A DNA stretch of 64,000 bases from Leptasterias polaris (taxonomy: Eukaryota; Echinodermata; Asteroidea; Forcipulatida; Asteriidae), in contig JAZGTN010000009.1 of the NCBI GenBank assembly GCA_037783415.1, positions 10,540,001-10,604,000 on the forward strand, in the 5' to 3' direction. Below the pieces are notes generated by a model. That model had not been told where the DNA came from and made no database searches. It was given only the letters and a program-made list of their open reading frames with translations. Numbering within the stretch: position 1 is the stretch's first letter; each line of letters begins with the position of its first letter. The translations under genes and the position numbers were made by a program. This document shows positions 49,543 through 62,386 of this stretch, piece by piece.

Positions 49543-51672
49543 AACTTTAACGCCTAAATTGATCAAGTCTCCTCAAAAGTTGAAGCACAGAACCCCCAGG
49601 TTGTGATAGATTCTTATATTTACGCAATCTATTAATAGCATGACCCCCAAAACGTTCTAATTCAAAATAATTATACCGTTTATTGGGTGTTTTTTTTATG
49701 TATTATTTTTTATTTTATTTATTTATTTTTTTTTTTGGGGGGGGGGTCTCAACTTTTAAGATTAATCTTTTTTGTTTTTGGTTTGCTTCATTTATTGAAT
49801 TGTTTATTTCATTGATTTGCTTATATATTTCTTCTTCCTTTTTCATTTTGTTAATTTTTGAGTCTCCATTCAGTATAGATACATGTTGCCGTCTGTTGTT
49901 TTCTCCCAGTCTGGTTGGGTGCACTCGTATGGCTATACATTGTAAACTCACGGGTAAAAGTACCAACACCTTACTAGCGCAGTGGGATAAGGTGCTGGGA
50001 CTGTCTCAACACTTGGACCACGCGATCCGGGTTCGAATGCCGTCTGCACTAATATAGGTTCAAGGCCTTTTGCTGTCTGTGGCAACAGTGTGATTGGGAT
50101 CTGCCTTGCTTCCTCCCCTAAAGTGGTCAGGGCCCTAGTGGCTAGGCAGGGGAGACAGGGGAGGATATGCTGCTGGGTCAATTTGCCACAAAATAAGGGA
50201 ACTAATCGTTGCTGCAGAAGAGGGGCGTAGTGTGCGCTATCTAAACCTCTCCAGCGCGTGAACGCCTGACACTACCAGCAACGTAACTTTTTAATCTTTT
50301 TTTAAATATAATATAAGGTATGAGATTTTACTGTGACGCTTTTTTTGGTTATTTTATTTATTTATTTATTGTTTATTATTTTCATTTTTGTCATTTAAAA
50401 TAAAAGTTACATGAAATACTGCAAAAAACATTTTATTGAAGAAACAATTGCAAAAAAAGAAACCCAAAACACTGTATCAGAATAAGCCATTTGCGAGTTA
50501 AATTTGAATAATGTCTGGTACAATGACTAGTTTAGTCACAAGTTACCGCTTAAATTTGAATTCCTCAGACTATCGAGACAGTTGCTATGTCACATGGTTC
50601 GGGGCAAGCTTTTGTATAGCAACCTCCAGATGAGCAAACCCTGGTACCATTGTGTCATACACATCCATTCAGAATTGTGTATGGGTGTTCACCGTCTCTT
50701 ACGTAACTAAGCAAAAGCTTGCCCCTAATCATGTGACATAGCAACTGTCTCGATAGTCTGAGGAATTCAAATTTAAGCGGTAACTTGTGACTAAACAAGT
50801 CATTGTACCAGACATTATTCAAATGTAACTCGCAAATGGCTTATTAGTTGCGATGATCGTAACCCTCTCTAGTATTTTAAAATAATTGGTGACTGTATGC
50901 ATGTGACTGCGGTTTCATTGTTGGGGCTGGACTTGTACACATGCATATAGAGCCACGCAGTGCAGGGGAGACTTGATAAATTTAGGCTTTTAAAGTTGGC
51001 CCTATTTTACTTGGCAAGTGGACTCTGCTGGAGAAGTGGGCAAGTGGGAGTGCATTTAGTTGGGTGCTCAAGACAGGAAAGGAAATGCTGTGACTCGGTC
51101 GCCACACCATGATGGGAACTAGATATCAGCCGGTCAGTCCGTGAAACCGGACTCGCGGCGCTTTATAAGCATGACATGTCACCCCGTAATTTTTACATTG
51201 TTTACCCAAGCCGTATTTTTTATTTTTTTCATCTGTACGAAAAACACAAATCAGAATAATGCAACATAATTTGTTGGTTTAATTGCCGCGTAGCATTTAA
51301 TTTTCTTTTCCGTTGCAATTAATATATAATTTTTATTTATTAATTTTTTGGGTAGGGAAATTTTTCAAGATTGATGCCCGGACGTAGGGAAACCTTCACC
51401 GGCGTTGAGGTGTTTTCACTTGGAAGGAAACAAACTAGACGGGCCTTGGACTCCCCACTAAATAAACTCCCATAGGAACCAATGCTAAAAATCGTGTAAG
51501 TCTCCGGACAACTATTAACTTCAGAATTCTTTTCAATTTTTGGCAGGTCAGCCGTTTGGAATTTTTTCTAGCGACCCCAGAAAAAAACACACCAGAAAAT
51601 GAAATTTTCCCTAAACCGACTTGCTGCCAGTTTTCGTGAAGCACTTCTCCACTTTCCCGGTCAAATAGGGCC
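49543..51672 (-). repeat. Satellite monomer M21, with small deletion
   Basis: Length 2,130 bp. Near 50397 about 14 bp are lost: TGTCATTT runs into AAAATAAAAG, removing the GTTGATGCAACTACGC stretch. TTATGTATTATT near 49697 and CACTTTCCCGG near 51651 are private. Confidence 0.97.
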
Positions 51673-53815
51673 AACTTTAACGCCTAAATTGATCAAGTCT
51701 CCTCAAAAGTTGAAGCACAGAACCCCCAGGTTGTGATAGATTCTTATATTTACGCAATCTATTAATAGCATGACCCCCAAAACGTTCTAATTCAAAATAA
51801 TTATACCGTTTATTGGGTGTTTTTTTTATTTATTATTTTTTATTTTATTTATTTATTTTTTTTTGGGGGGGGGGGTCTCAACTTTTAAGATTAATCTTTT
51901 TTGTTTTTGGTTTGCTTCATTTATTGAATTGTTTATTTCATTGATTTGCTTATATATTTCTTCTTCCTTTTTCATTTTGTTAATTTTTGAGTCTCCATTC
52001 AGTATAGATACATGTTGCCGTCTGTTGTTTTCTCCCAGTCTGGTTGGGTGCACTCGTATGGCTATACATTGTAAACTCACGGGTAAAAGTACCAACACCT
52101 TACTAGCGCAGTGGGATAAGGTGCTGGGACTGTCTCAACACTTGGACCACGCGATCCGGGTTCGAATGCCGTCTGCACTAATATAGGTTCAAGGCCTTTT
52201 GCTGTCTGTGGCAACAGTGTGATTGGGATCTGCCTTGCTTCCTCCCCTAAAGTGGTCAGGGCCCTAGTGGCTAGGCAGGGGAGACAGGGGAGGATATGCT
52301 GCTGGGTCAATTTGCCACAAAATAAGGGAACTAATCGTTGCTGCAGAAGAGGGGCGTAGTGTGCGCTATCTAAACCTCTCCAGCGCGTGAACGCCTGACA
52401 CTACCAGCAACGTAACTTTTTAATCTTTTTTTAAATATAATATAAGGTATGAGATTTTACTGTGACGCTTTTTTTGGTTATTTTATTTATTTATTTATTG
52501 TTTATTATTTTCATTTTTGTCATTTGTTGATGCAACTACGCAATAAAAGTTACATGAAATGCTGCAAAAAACATTTTATTGAAGAAACAATTGCAAAAAA
52601 AGAAACCCAAAACACTGTATCAGAATAAGCCATTTGCGAGTTAAATTTGAATAATGTCTGGTACAATGACTAGTTTAGTCACAAGTTACCGCTTAAATTT
52701 GAATTCCTCAGACTATCGAGACAGTTGCTATGTCACATGGTTCGGGGCAAGCTTTTGTATAGCAACCTCCAGATGAGCAAACCCTGGTACCATTGTGTCA
52801 TACACATCCATTCAGAATTGTGTATGGGTGTTCACCGTCTCTTACGTAACTAAGCAAAAGCTTGCCCCTAATCATGTGACATAGCAACTGTCTCGATAGT
52901 CTGAGGAATTCAAATTTAAGCGGTAACTTGTGACTAAACAAGTCATTGTACCAGACATTATTCAAATGTAACTCGCAAATGGCTTATTAGTTGCGATGAT
53001 CGTAACCCTCTCTAGTATTTTAAAATAATTGGTGACTGTATGCATGTGACTGCGGTTTCATTGTTGGGGCTGGACTTGTACACATGCATATAGAGCCACG
53101 CAGTGCAGGGGAGACTTGATAAATTTAGGCTTTTAAAGTTGGCCCTATTTTACTTGGCAAGTGGACTCTGCTGGAGAAGTGGGCAAGTGGGAGTGCATTT
53201 AGTTGGGTGCTCAAGACAGGAAAGGAAATGCTGTGACTCGGTCGCCACACCATGATGGGAACTAGATATCAGCCGGTCAGTCCGTGAAACCGGACTCGCG
53301 GCGCTTTATAAGCATGACATGTCACCCCGTAATTTTTACATTGTTTACCCAAGCCGTATTTTTTATTTTTTTCATCTGTACGAAAAACACAAATCAGAAT
53401 AATGCAACATAATTTGTTGGTTTAATTGCCGCGTAGCATTTAATTTTCTTTTCCGTTGCAATTAATATATAATTTTTATTTATTAATTTTTTGGGTAGGG
53501 AAATTTTTCAAGATTGATGCCCGGACGTAGGGAAACCTTCACCGGCGTTGAGGTGTTTTCACTTGGAAGGAAACAAACTAGACGGGCCTTGGACTCCCCA
53601 CTAAATAAACTCCCATAGGAACCAATGCTAAAAATCGTGTAAGTCTCCGGACAACTATTAACTTCAGAATTCTTTTCAATTTTTGGCAGGTCAGCCGTTT
53701 GGAATTTTTTCTAGCGACCCCAGAAAAAAACACACCAGAAAATGAAATTTTCCCTAAACCGACTTGCTGCCAGTTTTCGTGAAGCACTTCTCCACTTCCC
53801 CGGTCAAATAGGGCC
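51673..53815 (-). repeat. Satellite monomer M22
   Basis: Length 2,143 bp, G-run 11. A private G gives GAAATGCTGC near 52556. Otherwise it matches the reference unit. Confidence 0.97.
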
Positions 53816-55960
53816 AACTTTAACGCCTAAATTGATCAAGTCTCCTCAAAAGTTGAAGCACAGAACCCCCAGGTTGTGATAGATTCTTATATTTACGCAA
53901 TCTATTAATAGCATGACCCCCAAAACGTTCTAATTCAAAATAATTATACCGTTTATTGGGTGTTTTTTTTATTTATTATTTTTTATTTTATTTATTTATA
54001 TTTTTTTTTGGGGGGGGGGGTCTCAACTTTTAAGATTAATCTTTTTTGTTTTTGGTTTGCTTCATTTATTGAATTGTTTATTTCATTGATTTGCTTATAT
54101 ATTTCTTCTTCCTTTTTCATTTTTTTAATTTTTGAGTCTCCATTCAGTATAGATACATGTTGCCGTCTGTTGTTTTCTCCCAGTCTGGTTGGGTGCACTC
54201 GTATGGCTATACATTGTAAACTCACGGGTAAAAGTACCAACACCTTACTAGCGCAGTGGGATAAGGTGCTGGGACTGTCTCAACACTTGGACCACGCGAT
54301 CCGGGTTCGAATGCCGTCTGCACTAATATAGGTTCAAGGCCTTTTGCTGTCTGTGGCAACAGTGTGATTGGGATCTGCCTTGCTTCCTCCCCTAAAGTGG
54401 TCAGGGCCCTAGTGGCTAGGCAGGGGAGACAGGGGAGGATATGCTGCTGGGTCAATTTGCCACAAAATAAGGGAACTAATCGTTGCTGCAGAAGAGGGGC
54501 GTAGTGTGCGCTATCTAAACCTCTCCAGCGCGTGAACGCCTGACACTACCAGCAACGTAACTTTTTAATCTTTTTTTAAATATAATATAAGGTATGAGAT
54601 TTTACTGTGACGCTTTTTTTTGTTATTTTATTTATTTATTTATTGTTTATTATTTTCATTTTTGTCATTTGTTGATGCAACTACGCAATAAAAGTTACAT
54701 GAAATACTGCAAAAAACATTTTATTGAAGAAACAATTGCAAAAAAAGAAACCCAAAACACTGTATCAGAATAAGCCATTTGCGAGTTAAATTTGAATAAT
54801 GTCTGGTACAATGACTAGTTTAGTCACAAGTTACCGCTTAAATTTGAATTCCTCAGACTATCGAGACAGTTGCTATGTCACATGGTTCGGGGCAAGCTTT
54901 TGTATAGCAAACTCCAGATGAGCAAACCCTGGTACCATTGTGTCATACACATCCATTCAGAATTGTGTATGGGTGTTCACCGTCTCTTACGTAACTAAGC
55001 AAAAGCTTGCCTCTAATCATGTGACATAGCAACTGTCTCGATAGTCTGAGGAATTCAAATTTAAGCGGTAACTTGTGACTAAACAAGTCATTGTACCAGA
55101 CATTATTCAAATGTAACTCGCAAATGGCTTATTAGTTGCGATGATCGTAACCCTCTCTAGTATTTTAAAATAATTGGTGACTGTATGCATGTGACTGCGG
55201 TTTCACTGTTGGGGCTGGACTTGTACACATGCATATAGAGCCACGCAGTGCAGGGGAGACTTGATAAATTTAGGCTTTTAAAGTTGGCCCTATTTTACTT
55301 GGCAAGTGGACTCTGCTGGAGTAGTGGGCAAGTGGGAGTGCATTTAGTTGGGTGCTCAAGACAGGAAAGGAAATGCTGTGACTCGGTCGCCACACCATGA
55401 TGGGAACTAGATATCAGCCGGTCAGTCCGTGAAACCGGACTCGCGGCGCTTTATAAGCATGACATGTCACCCCGTAATTTTTACATTGTTTACCCAAGCC
55501 GTATTTTTTATTTTTTTCATCTGTACGAAAAACACAAATCAGAATAATGCAACATAATTTGTTGGTTTAATTGCCGCGTAGCATTTAATTTTCTTTTCCG
55601 TTGCAATTAATATATAATTTTTATTTATTAATTTTTTGGGTAGGGAAATTTTTCAAGATTGATGCCCGGACGTAGGGAAACCTTCACCGGCGTTGAGGTG
55701 TTTTCACTTGGAAGGAAACAAACTAGACGGGCCTTGGACTCCCCACTAAATAAACTCCCATAGGAACCAATGCTAAAAATCGTGTAAGTCTCCGGACAAC
55801 TATTAACTTCAGAATTCTTTTCAATTTTTGGCAGGTCAGCCGTTTGGAATTTTTTCTAGCGACCCCAGAAAAAAACACACCAGAAAATGAAATTTTCCCT
55901 AAACCGACTTGCTGCCAGTTTTCGTGAAGCACTTCTCCACTTCCCCGGTCAAATAGGGTC
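53816..55960 (-). repeat. Satellite monomer M23
   Basis: Length 2,145 bp with several private changes: CATTTTTTTAATTT (54119), GCAAACTCC (54907), GCCTCTAATC (55009), TTTCACTGTTGG (55201) and a mutated end anchor AAATAGGGTC. GAGTAGTGGG (55319) is shared with distant M2. The G-run is 11. Confidence 0.97.
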
Positions 55961-58102
55961 AACTTTAACGCCTAAATTGATCAAGTCTCCTCAAAAGTTG
56001 AAGCACAGAACCCCCAGGTTGTGATAGATTCTTATATTTACGCAATCTATTAATAGCATGACCCCCAAAACGTTCTAATTCAAAATAATTATACCGTTTA
56101 TTGGGTGTTTTTTTTATTTATTATTTTTTATTTTATTTATTTATTTTTTTTTGGGGGGGGGGTCTCAACTTTTAAGATTAATCTTTTTTGTTTTTGGTTT
56201 GCTTCATTTATTGAATTGTTTATTTCATTGATTTGCTTATATATTTCTTCTTCCTTTTTCATTTTGTTAATTTTTGAGTCTCCATTCAGTATAGATACAT
56301 GTTGCCGTCTGTTGTTTTCTCCCAGTCTGGTTGGGTGCACTCGTATGGCTATACATTGTAAACTCACGGGTAAAAGTACCAACACCTTACTAGCGCAGTG
56401 GGATAAGGTGCTGGGACTGTCTCAACACTTGGACCACGCGATCCGGGTTCGAATGCCGTCTGCACTAATATAGGTTCAAGGCCTTTTGCTGTCTGTGGCA
56501 ACAGTGTGATTGGGATCTGCCTTGCTTCCTCCCCTAAAGTGGTCAGGGCCCTAGTGGCTAGGCAGGGGAGACAGGGGAGGATATGCTGCTGGGTCAATTT
56601 GCCACAAAATAAGGGAACTAATCGTTGCTGCAGAAGAGGGGCGTAGTGTGCGCTATCTAAACCTCTCCAGCGCGTGAACGCCTGACACTACCAGCAACGT
56701 AACTTTTTAATCTTTTTTTAAATATAATATAAGGTATGAGATTTTACTGTGACGCTTTTTTTGGTTATTTTATTTATTTATTTATTGTTTATTATTTTCA
56801 TTTTTGTCATTTGTTGATGCAACTACGCAATAAAAGTTACATGAAATACTGCAAAAAACATTTTATTGAAGAAACAATTGCAAAAAAAGAAACCCAAAAC
56901 ACTGTATCAGAATAAGCCATTTGCGAGTTAAATTTGAATAATGTCTGGTACAATGACTAGTTTAGTCACAAGTTACCGCTTAAATTTGAATTCCTCAGAC
57001 TATCGAGACAGTTGCTATGTCACATGGTTCGGGGCAAGCTTTTGTATAGCAACCTCCAGATGAGCAAACCCTGGTACCATTGTGTCATACACATCCATTC
57101 AGAATTGTGTATGGGTGTTCACCGTCTCTTACGTAACTAAGCAAAAGCTTGCCCCTAATCATGTGACATAGCAACTGTCTCGATAGTCTGAGGAATTCAA
57201 ATTTAAGCGGTAACTTGTGACTAAACAAGTCATTGTACCAGACATTATTCAAATGTAACTCGCAAATGGCTTATTAGTTGCGATGATCGTAACCCTCTCT
57301 AGTATTTTAAAATAATTGGTGACTGTATGCATGTGACTGCGGTTTCATTGTTGGGGCTGGACTTGTACACATGCATATAGAGCCACGCAGTGCAGGGGAG
57401 ACTTGATAAATTTAGGCTTTTAAAGTTGGCCCTATTTTACTTGGCAAGTGGACTCTGCTGGAGAAGTGGGCAAGTGGGAGTGCATTTAGTTGGGTGCTCA
57501 TGACAGGAAAGGAAATGCTGTGACTCGGTCGCCACACCATGATGGGAACTAGATATCAGCCGGTCAGTCCGTGAAACCGGACTCGCGGCGCTTTATAAGC
57601 ATGACATGTCACCCCGTAATTTTTACATTGTTTACCCAAGCCGTATTTTTTATTTTGTTCATCTGTACGAAAAACACAAATCAGAATAATGCAACATAAT
57701 TTGTTGGTTTAATTGCCGCGTAGCATTTAATTTTCTTTTCCGTTGCAATTAATATATAATTTTTATTTATTAATTTTTTGGGTAGGGAAATTTTTCAAGA
57801 TTGATGCCCGGACGTAGGGAAACCTTCACCGGCGTTGAGGTGTTTTCACTTGGAAGGAAACAAACTAGACGGGCCTTGGACTCCCCACTAAATAAACTCC
57901 CATAGGAACCAATGCTAAAAATCGTGTAAGTCTCCGGACAACTATTAACTTCAGAATTCTTTTCAATTTTTGGCAGGTCAGCCGTTTGGAATTTTTCCTA
58001 GCGACCCCAGAAAAAAACACACCAGAAAATGAAATTTTCCCTAAACCGACTTGCTGCCAGTTTTCGTGAAGCACTTCTCCACTTCCCCGGTCAAATAGGG
58101 CC
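55961..58102 (-). repeat. Satellite monomer M24
   Basis: Length 2,142 bp. The tract and left half are identical to M25 as far as I can read. Private: CTCATGACAGG (57497), TATTTTGTTC (57651) and TTTTTCCTAGCG (57992). The G-run is 10. Confidence 0.97.
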
Positions 58103-60244
58103 AACTTTAACGCCTAAATTGATCAAGTCTCCTCAAAAGTTGAAGCACAGAACCCCCAGGTTGTGATAGATTCTTATATTTACGCAATCTATTAATAGCA
58201 TGACCCCCAAAACGTTCTAATTCAAAATAATTATACCGTTTATTGGGTGTTTTTTTTATTTATTATTTTTTATTTTATTTATTTATTTTTTTTTGGGGGG
58301 GGGGTCTCAACTTTTAAGATTAATCTTTTTTGTTTTTGGTTTGCTTCATTTATTGAATTGTTTATTTCATTGATTTGCTTATATATTTCTTCTTCCTTTT
58401 TCATTTTGTTAATTTTTGAGTCTCCATTCAGTATAGATACATGTTGCCGTCTGTTGTTTTCTCCCAGTCTGGTTGGGTGCACTCGTATGGCTATACATTG
58501 TAAACTCACGGGTAAAAGTACCAACACCTTACTAGCGCAGTGGGATAAGGTGCTGGGACTGTCTCAACACTTGGACCACGCGATCCGGGTTCGAATGCCG
58601 TCTGCACTAATATAGGTTCAAGGCCTTTTGCTGTCTGTGGCAACAGTGTGATTGGGATCTGCCTTGCTTCCTCCCCTAAAGTGGTCAGGGCCCTAGTGGC
58701 TAGGCAGGGGAGACAGGGGAGGATATGCTGCTGGGTCAATTTGCCACAAAATAAGGGAACTAATCGTTGCTGCAGAAGAGGGGCGTAGTGTGCGCTATCT
58801 AAACCTCTCCAGCGCGTGAACGCCTGACACTACCAGCAACGTAACTTTTTAATCTTTTTTTAAATATAATATAAGGTATGAGGTTTTACTGTGACGCTTT
58901 TTTTGGTTATTTTATTTATTTATTTATTGTTTATTATTTTCATTTTTGTCATTTGTTGATGCAACTACGCAATAAAAGTTACATGAAATACTGCAAAAAA
59001 CATTTTATTGAAGAAACAATTGCAAAAAAAGAAACCCAAAACACTGTATCAGAATAAGCCATTTGCGAGTTAAATTTGAATAATGTCTGGTACAATGACT
59101 AGTTTAGTCACAAGTTACCGCTTAAATTTGAATTCCTCAGACTATCGAGACAGTTGCTATGTCACATGGTTCGGGGCAAGCTTTTGTATAGCAACCTCCA
59201 GATGAGCAAACCCTGGTACCATTGTGTCATACACATCCATTCAGAATTGTGTATGGGTGTTCACCGTCTCTTACGTAACTAAGCAAAAGCTTGCCCCTAA
59301 TCATGTGACATAGCAACTGTCTCGATAGTCTGAGGAATTCAAATTTAAGCGGTAACTTGTGACTAAACAAGTCATTGTACCAGACATTATTCAAATGTAA
59401 CTCGCAAATGGCTTATTAGTTGCGATGATCGTAACCCTCTCTAGTATTTTAAAATAATTGGTGACTGTATGCATGTGACTGCGGTTTCATTGTTGGGGCT
59501 GGACTTGTACACATGCATATAGAGCCACGCAGTGCAGGGGAGACTTGATAAATTTAGGCTTTTAAAGTTGGCCCTATTTTACTTGGCAAGTGGACTCTGC
59601 TGGAGAAGTGGGCAAGTGGGAGTGCATTTAGTTGGGTGCTCAAGACAGGAAAGGAAATGCTGTGACTCGGTCGCCACACCATGATGGGAACTAGATATCA
59701 GCCGGTCAGTCCGTGAAACCGGACTCGCGGCGCTTTATAAGCATGACATGTCACCCCGTAATTTTTACATTGTTTACCCAAGCCGTATTTTTTATTTTTT
59801 TCATCTGTACGAAAAACACAAATCAGAATAATGCAACATAATTTGTTGGTTTAATTGCCGCGTAGCATTTAATTTTCTTTTCCGTTGCAATTAATATATA
59901 ATTTTTATTTATTAATTTTTTGGGTAGGGAAATTTTTCAAGATTGATGCCCGGACGTAGGGAAACCTTCACCGGCGTTGAGGTGTTTTCACTTGGAAGGA
60001 AACAAACTAGACGGGCCTTGGACTCCCCACTAAATAAACTCCCATAGGAACCAATGCTAAAAATCGTGTAAGTCTCCGGACAACTATTAACTTCAGAATT
60101 CTTTTCAATTTTTGGCAGGTCAGCCGTTTGGAATTTTTTCTAGCGACCCCAGAAAAAAACACACCACAAAATGAAATTTTCCCTAAACCGACTTGCTGCC
60201 AGTTTTCGTGAAGCACTTCTCCACTTCCCCGGTCAAATAGGGCC
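58103..60244 (-). repeat. Satellite monomer M25
   Basis: Length 2,142 bp. Private: TATGAGGTTTTAC (58877) and CACCACAAAATG (60163). The G-run is 10. Confidence 0.97.
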
Positions 60245-62386
60245 AACTTTAACGCCTAAATTGATCAAGTCTCCTCAAAAGTTGAAGCACAGAACCCCCA
60301 GGTTGTGATAGATTCTTATATTTACGCAATCTATTAATAGCATGACCCCCAAAACGTTCTAATTCAAAATAATTATACCGTTTATTGGGTGTTTTATTTA
60401 TTTATTATTTTTAATTTTATTTATTTTATTTTTTTTTGGGGGGGGGGTCTCAACTTTTAAGATTAATCTTTTTTGTTTTTGGTTTGCTTCATTTATTGAA
60501 TTGTTTATTTCATTGATTTGCTTATATATTTCTTCTTCCTTTTTCATTTTGTTAATTTTTGAGTCTCCATTCAGTATAGATACATGTTGCCGTCTGTTGT
60601 TTTCTCCCAGTCTGGTTGGGTGCACTCGTATGGCTATACATTGTAAACTCACGGGTAAAAGTACCAACACCTTACTAGCGCAGTCGGATAAGGTGCTGGG
60701 ACTGTCTCAACACTTGGACCACGCGATCCGGGTTCGAATGCCGTCTGCACTAATATAGGTTCAAGGCCTTTTGCTGTCTGTGGCAACAGTGTGATTGGGA
60801 TCTGCCTTGCTTCCTCCCCTAAAGTGGTCAGGGCCCTAGTGGCTAGGCAGGGGAGACAGGGGAGGATATGCTGCTGGGTCAATTTGCCACAAAATAAGGG
60901 AACTAATCGTTGCTGCAGAAGAGGGGCGTAGTGTGCGCTATATAAACCTCTCCAGCGCGTGAACGCCTGACACTACCAGCAACGTAACTTTTTAATCTTT
61001 TTTTAAATATAATATAAGGTATGAGATTTTACTGTGACGCTTTTTTGGTTATTTTATTTATTTATTTATTGTTTATTATTTTCATTTTTGTCATTTGTTG
61101 ATGCAACTACGCAATAAAAGTTACATGAAATACTGCAAAAAACATTTTATTGAAGAAACAATTGCAAAAAAAGAAACCCAAAACACTGTATCAGAATAAG
61201 CCATTTGCGAGTTAAATTTGAATAATGTCTGGTACAATGACTAGTTTAGTCACAAGTTACCGCTTAAATTTGAATTCCTCAGACTATCGAGACAGTTGCT
61301 ATGTCACATGGTTCGGGGCAAGCTTTTGTATAGCAACCTCCAGATGAGCAAACCCTGGTACCATTGTGTCATACACATCCATTCAGAATTGTGTATGGGT
61401 GTTCACCGTCTCTTACGTAACTAAGCAAAAGCTTGCCCCTAATCATGTGACATAGCAACTGTCTCGATAGTCTGAGGAATTCAAATTTAAGCGGTAACTT
61501 GTGACTAAACAAGTCATTGTACCAGACATTATTCAAATGTAACTCGCAAATGGCTTATTAGTTGCGATGATCGTAACCCTCTCTAGTATTTTAAAATAAT
61601 TGGTGACTGTATGCATGTGACTGCGGTTTCATTGTTGGGGCTGGACTTGTACACATGCATATAGAGCTACGCAGTGCAGGGGAGACTTGATAAATTTAGG
61701 CTTTTAAAGTTGGCCCTATTTTACTTGGCAAGTGGACTCTGCTGGAGAAGTGGGCAAGTGGGAGTGCATTTAGTTGGGTGCTCAAGACAGGAAAGGAAAT
61801 GCTGTGACTCGGTCGCCACACCATGATGGGAACTAGATATCAGCCGGTCAGTCCGTGAAACCGGACTCGCGGCGCTTTATAAGCATGACATGTCACCCCG
61901 TAATTTTTACATTGTTTACCCAAGCCGTATTTTTTATTTTTTTCATCTGTACGAAAAACACAAATCAGAATAATGCAACATAATTTGTTGGTTTAATTGC
62001 CGCGTAGCATTTAATTTTCTTTTCCGTTGCAATTAATATATAATTTTTATTTATTAATTTTTTGGGTAGGGAAATTTTTCAAGATTGATGCCCGGACGTA
62101 GGGAAACCTTCACCGGCGTTGAGGTGTTTTCACTTGGAAGGAAACAAACTAGACGGGCCTTGGACTCCCCACTAAATAAACTCCCATAGGAACCAATGCT
62201 AAAAATCGTGTAAGTCTCCGGACAACTATTAACTTCAGAATTCTTTTCAATTTTTGGCAGGTCAGCCGTTTGGAATTTTTTCTAGCGACCCCAGAAAAAA
62301 ACACACCAGAAAATGAAATTTTCCCTAAACCGACTTGCTGCCAGTTTTCGTGAAGCACTTCTCCACTTCCCCGGTCAAATAGGGCC
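60245..62386 (-). repeat. Satellite monomer M26
   Basis: Length 2,142 bp. The A box is TAGCGCAGTCGG. CTATATAAACC near 60938 replaces CTATCTAAACC and, like a shortened T-run in GACGCTTTTTTGG, is shared only with M27. GAGCTACGCAG near 61665 is private. Confidence 0.97.
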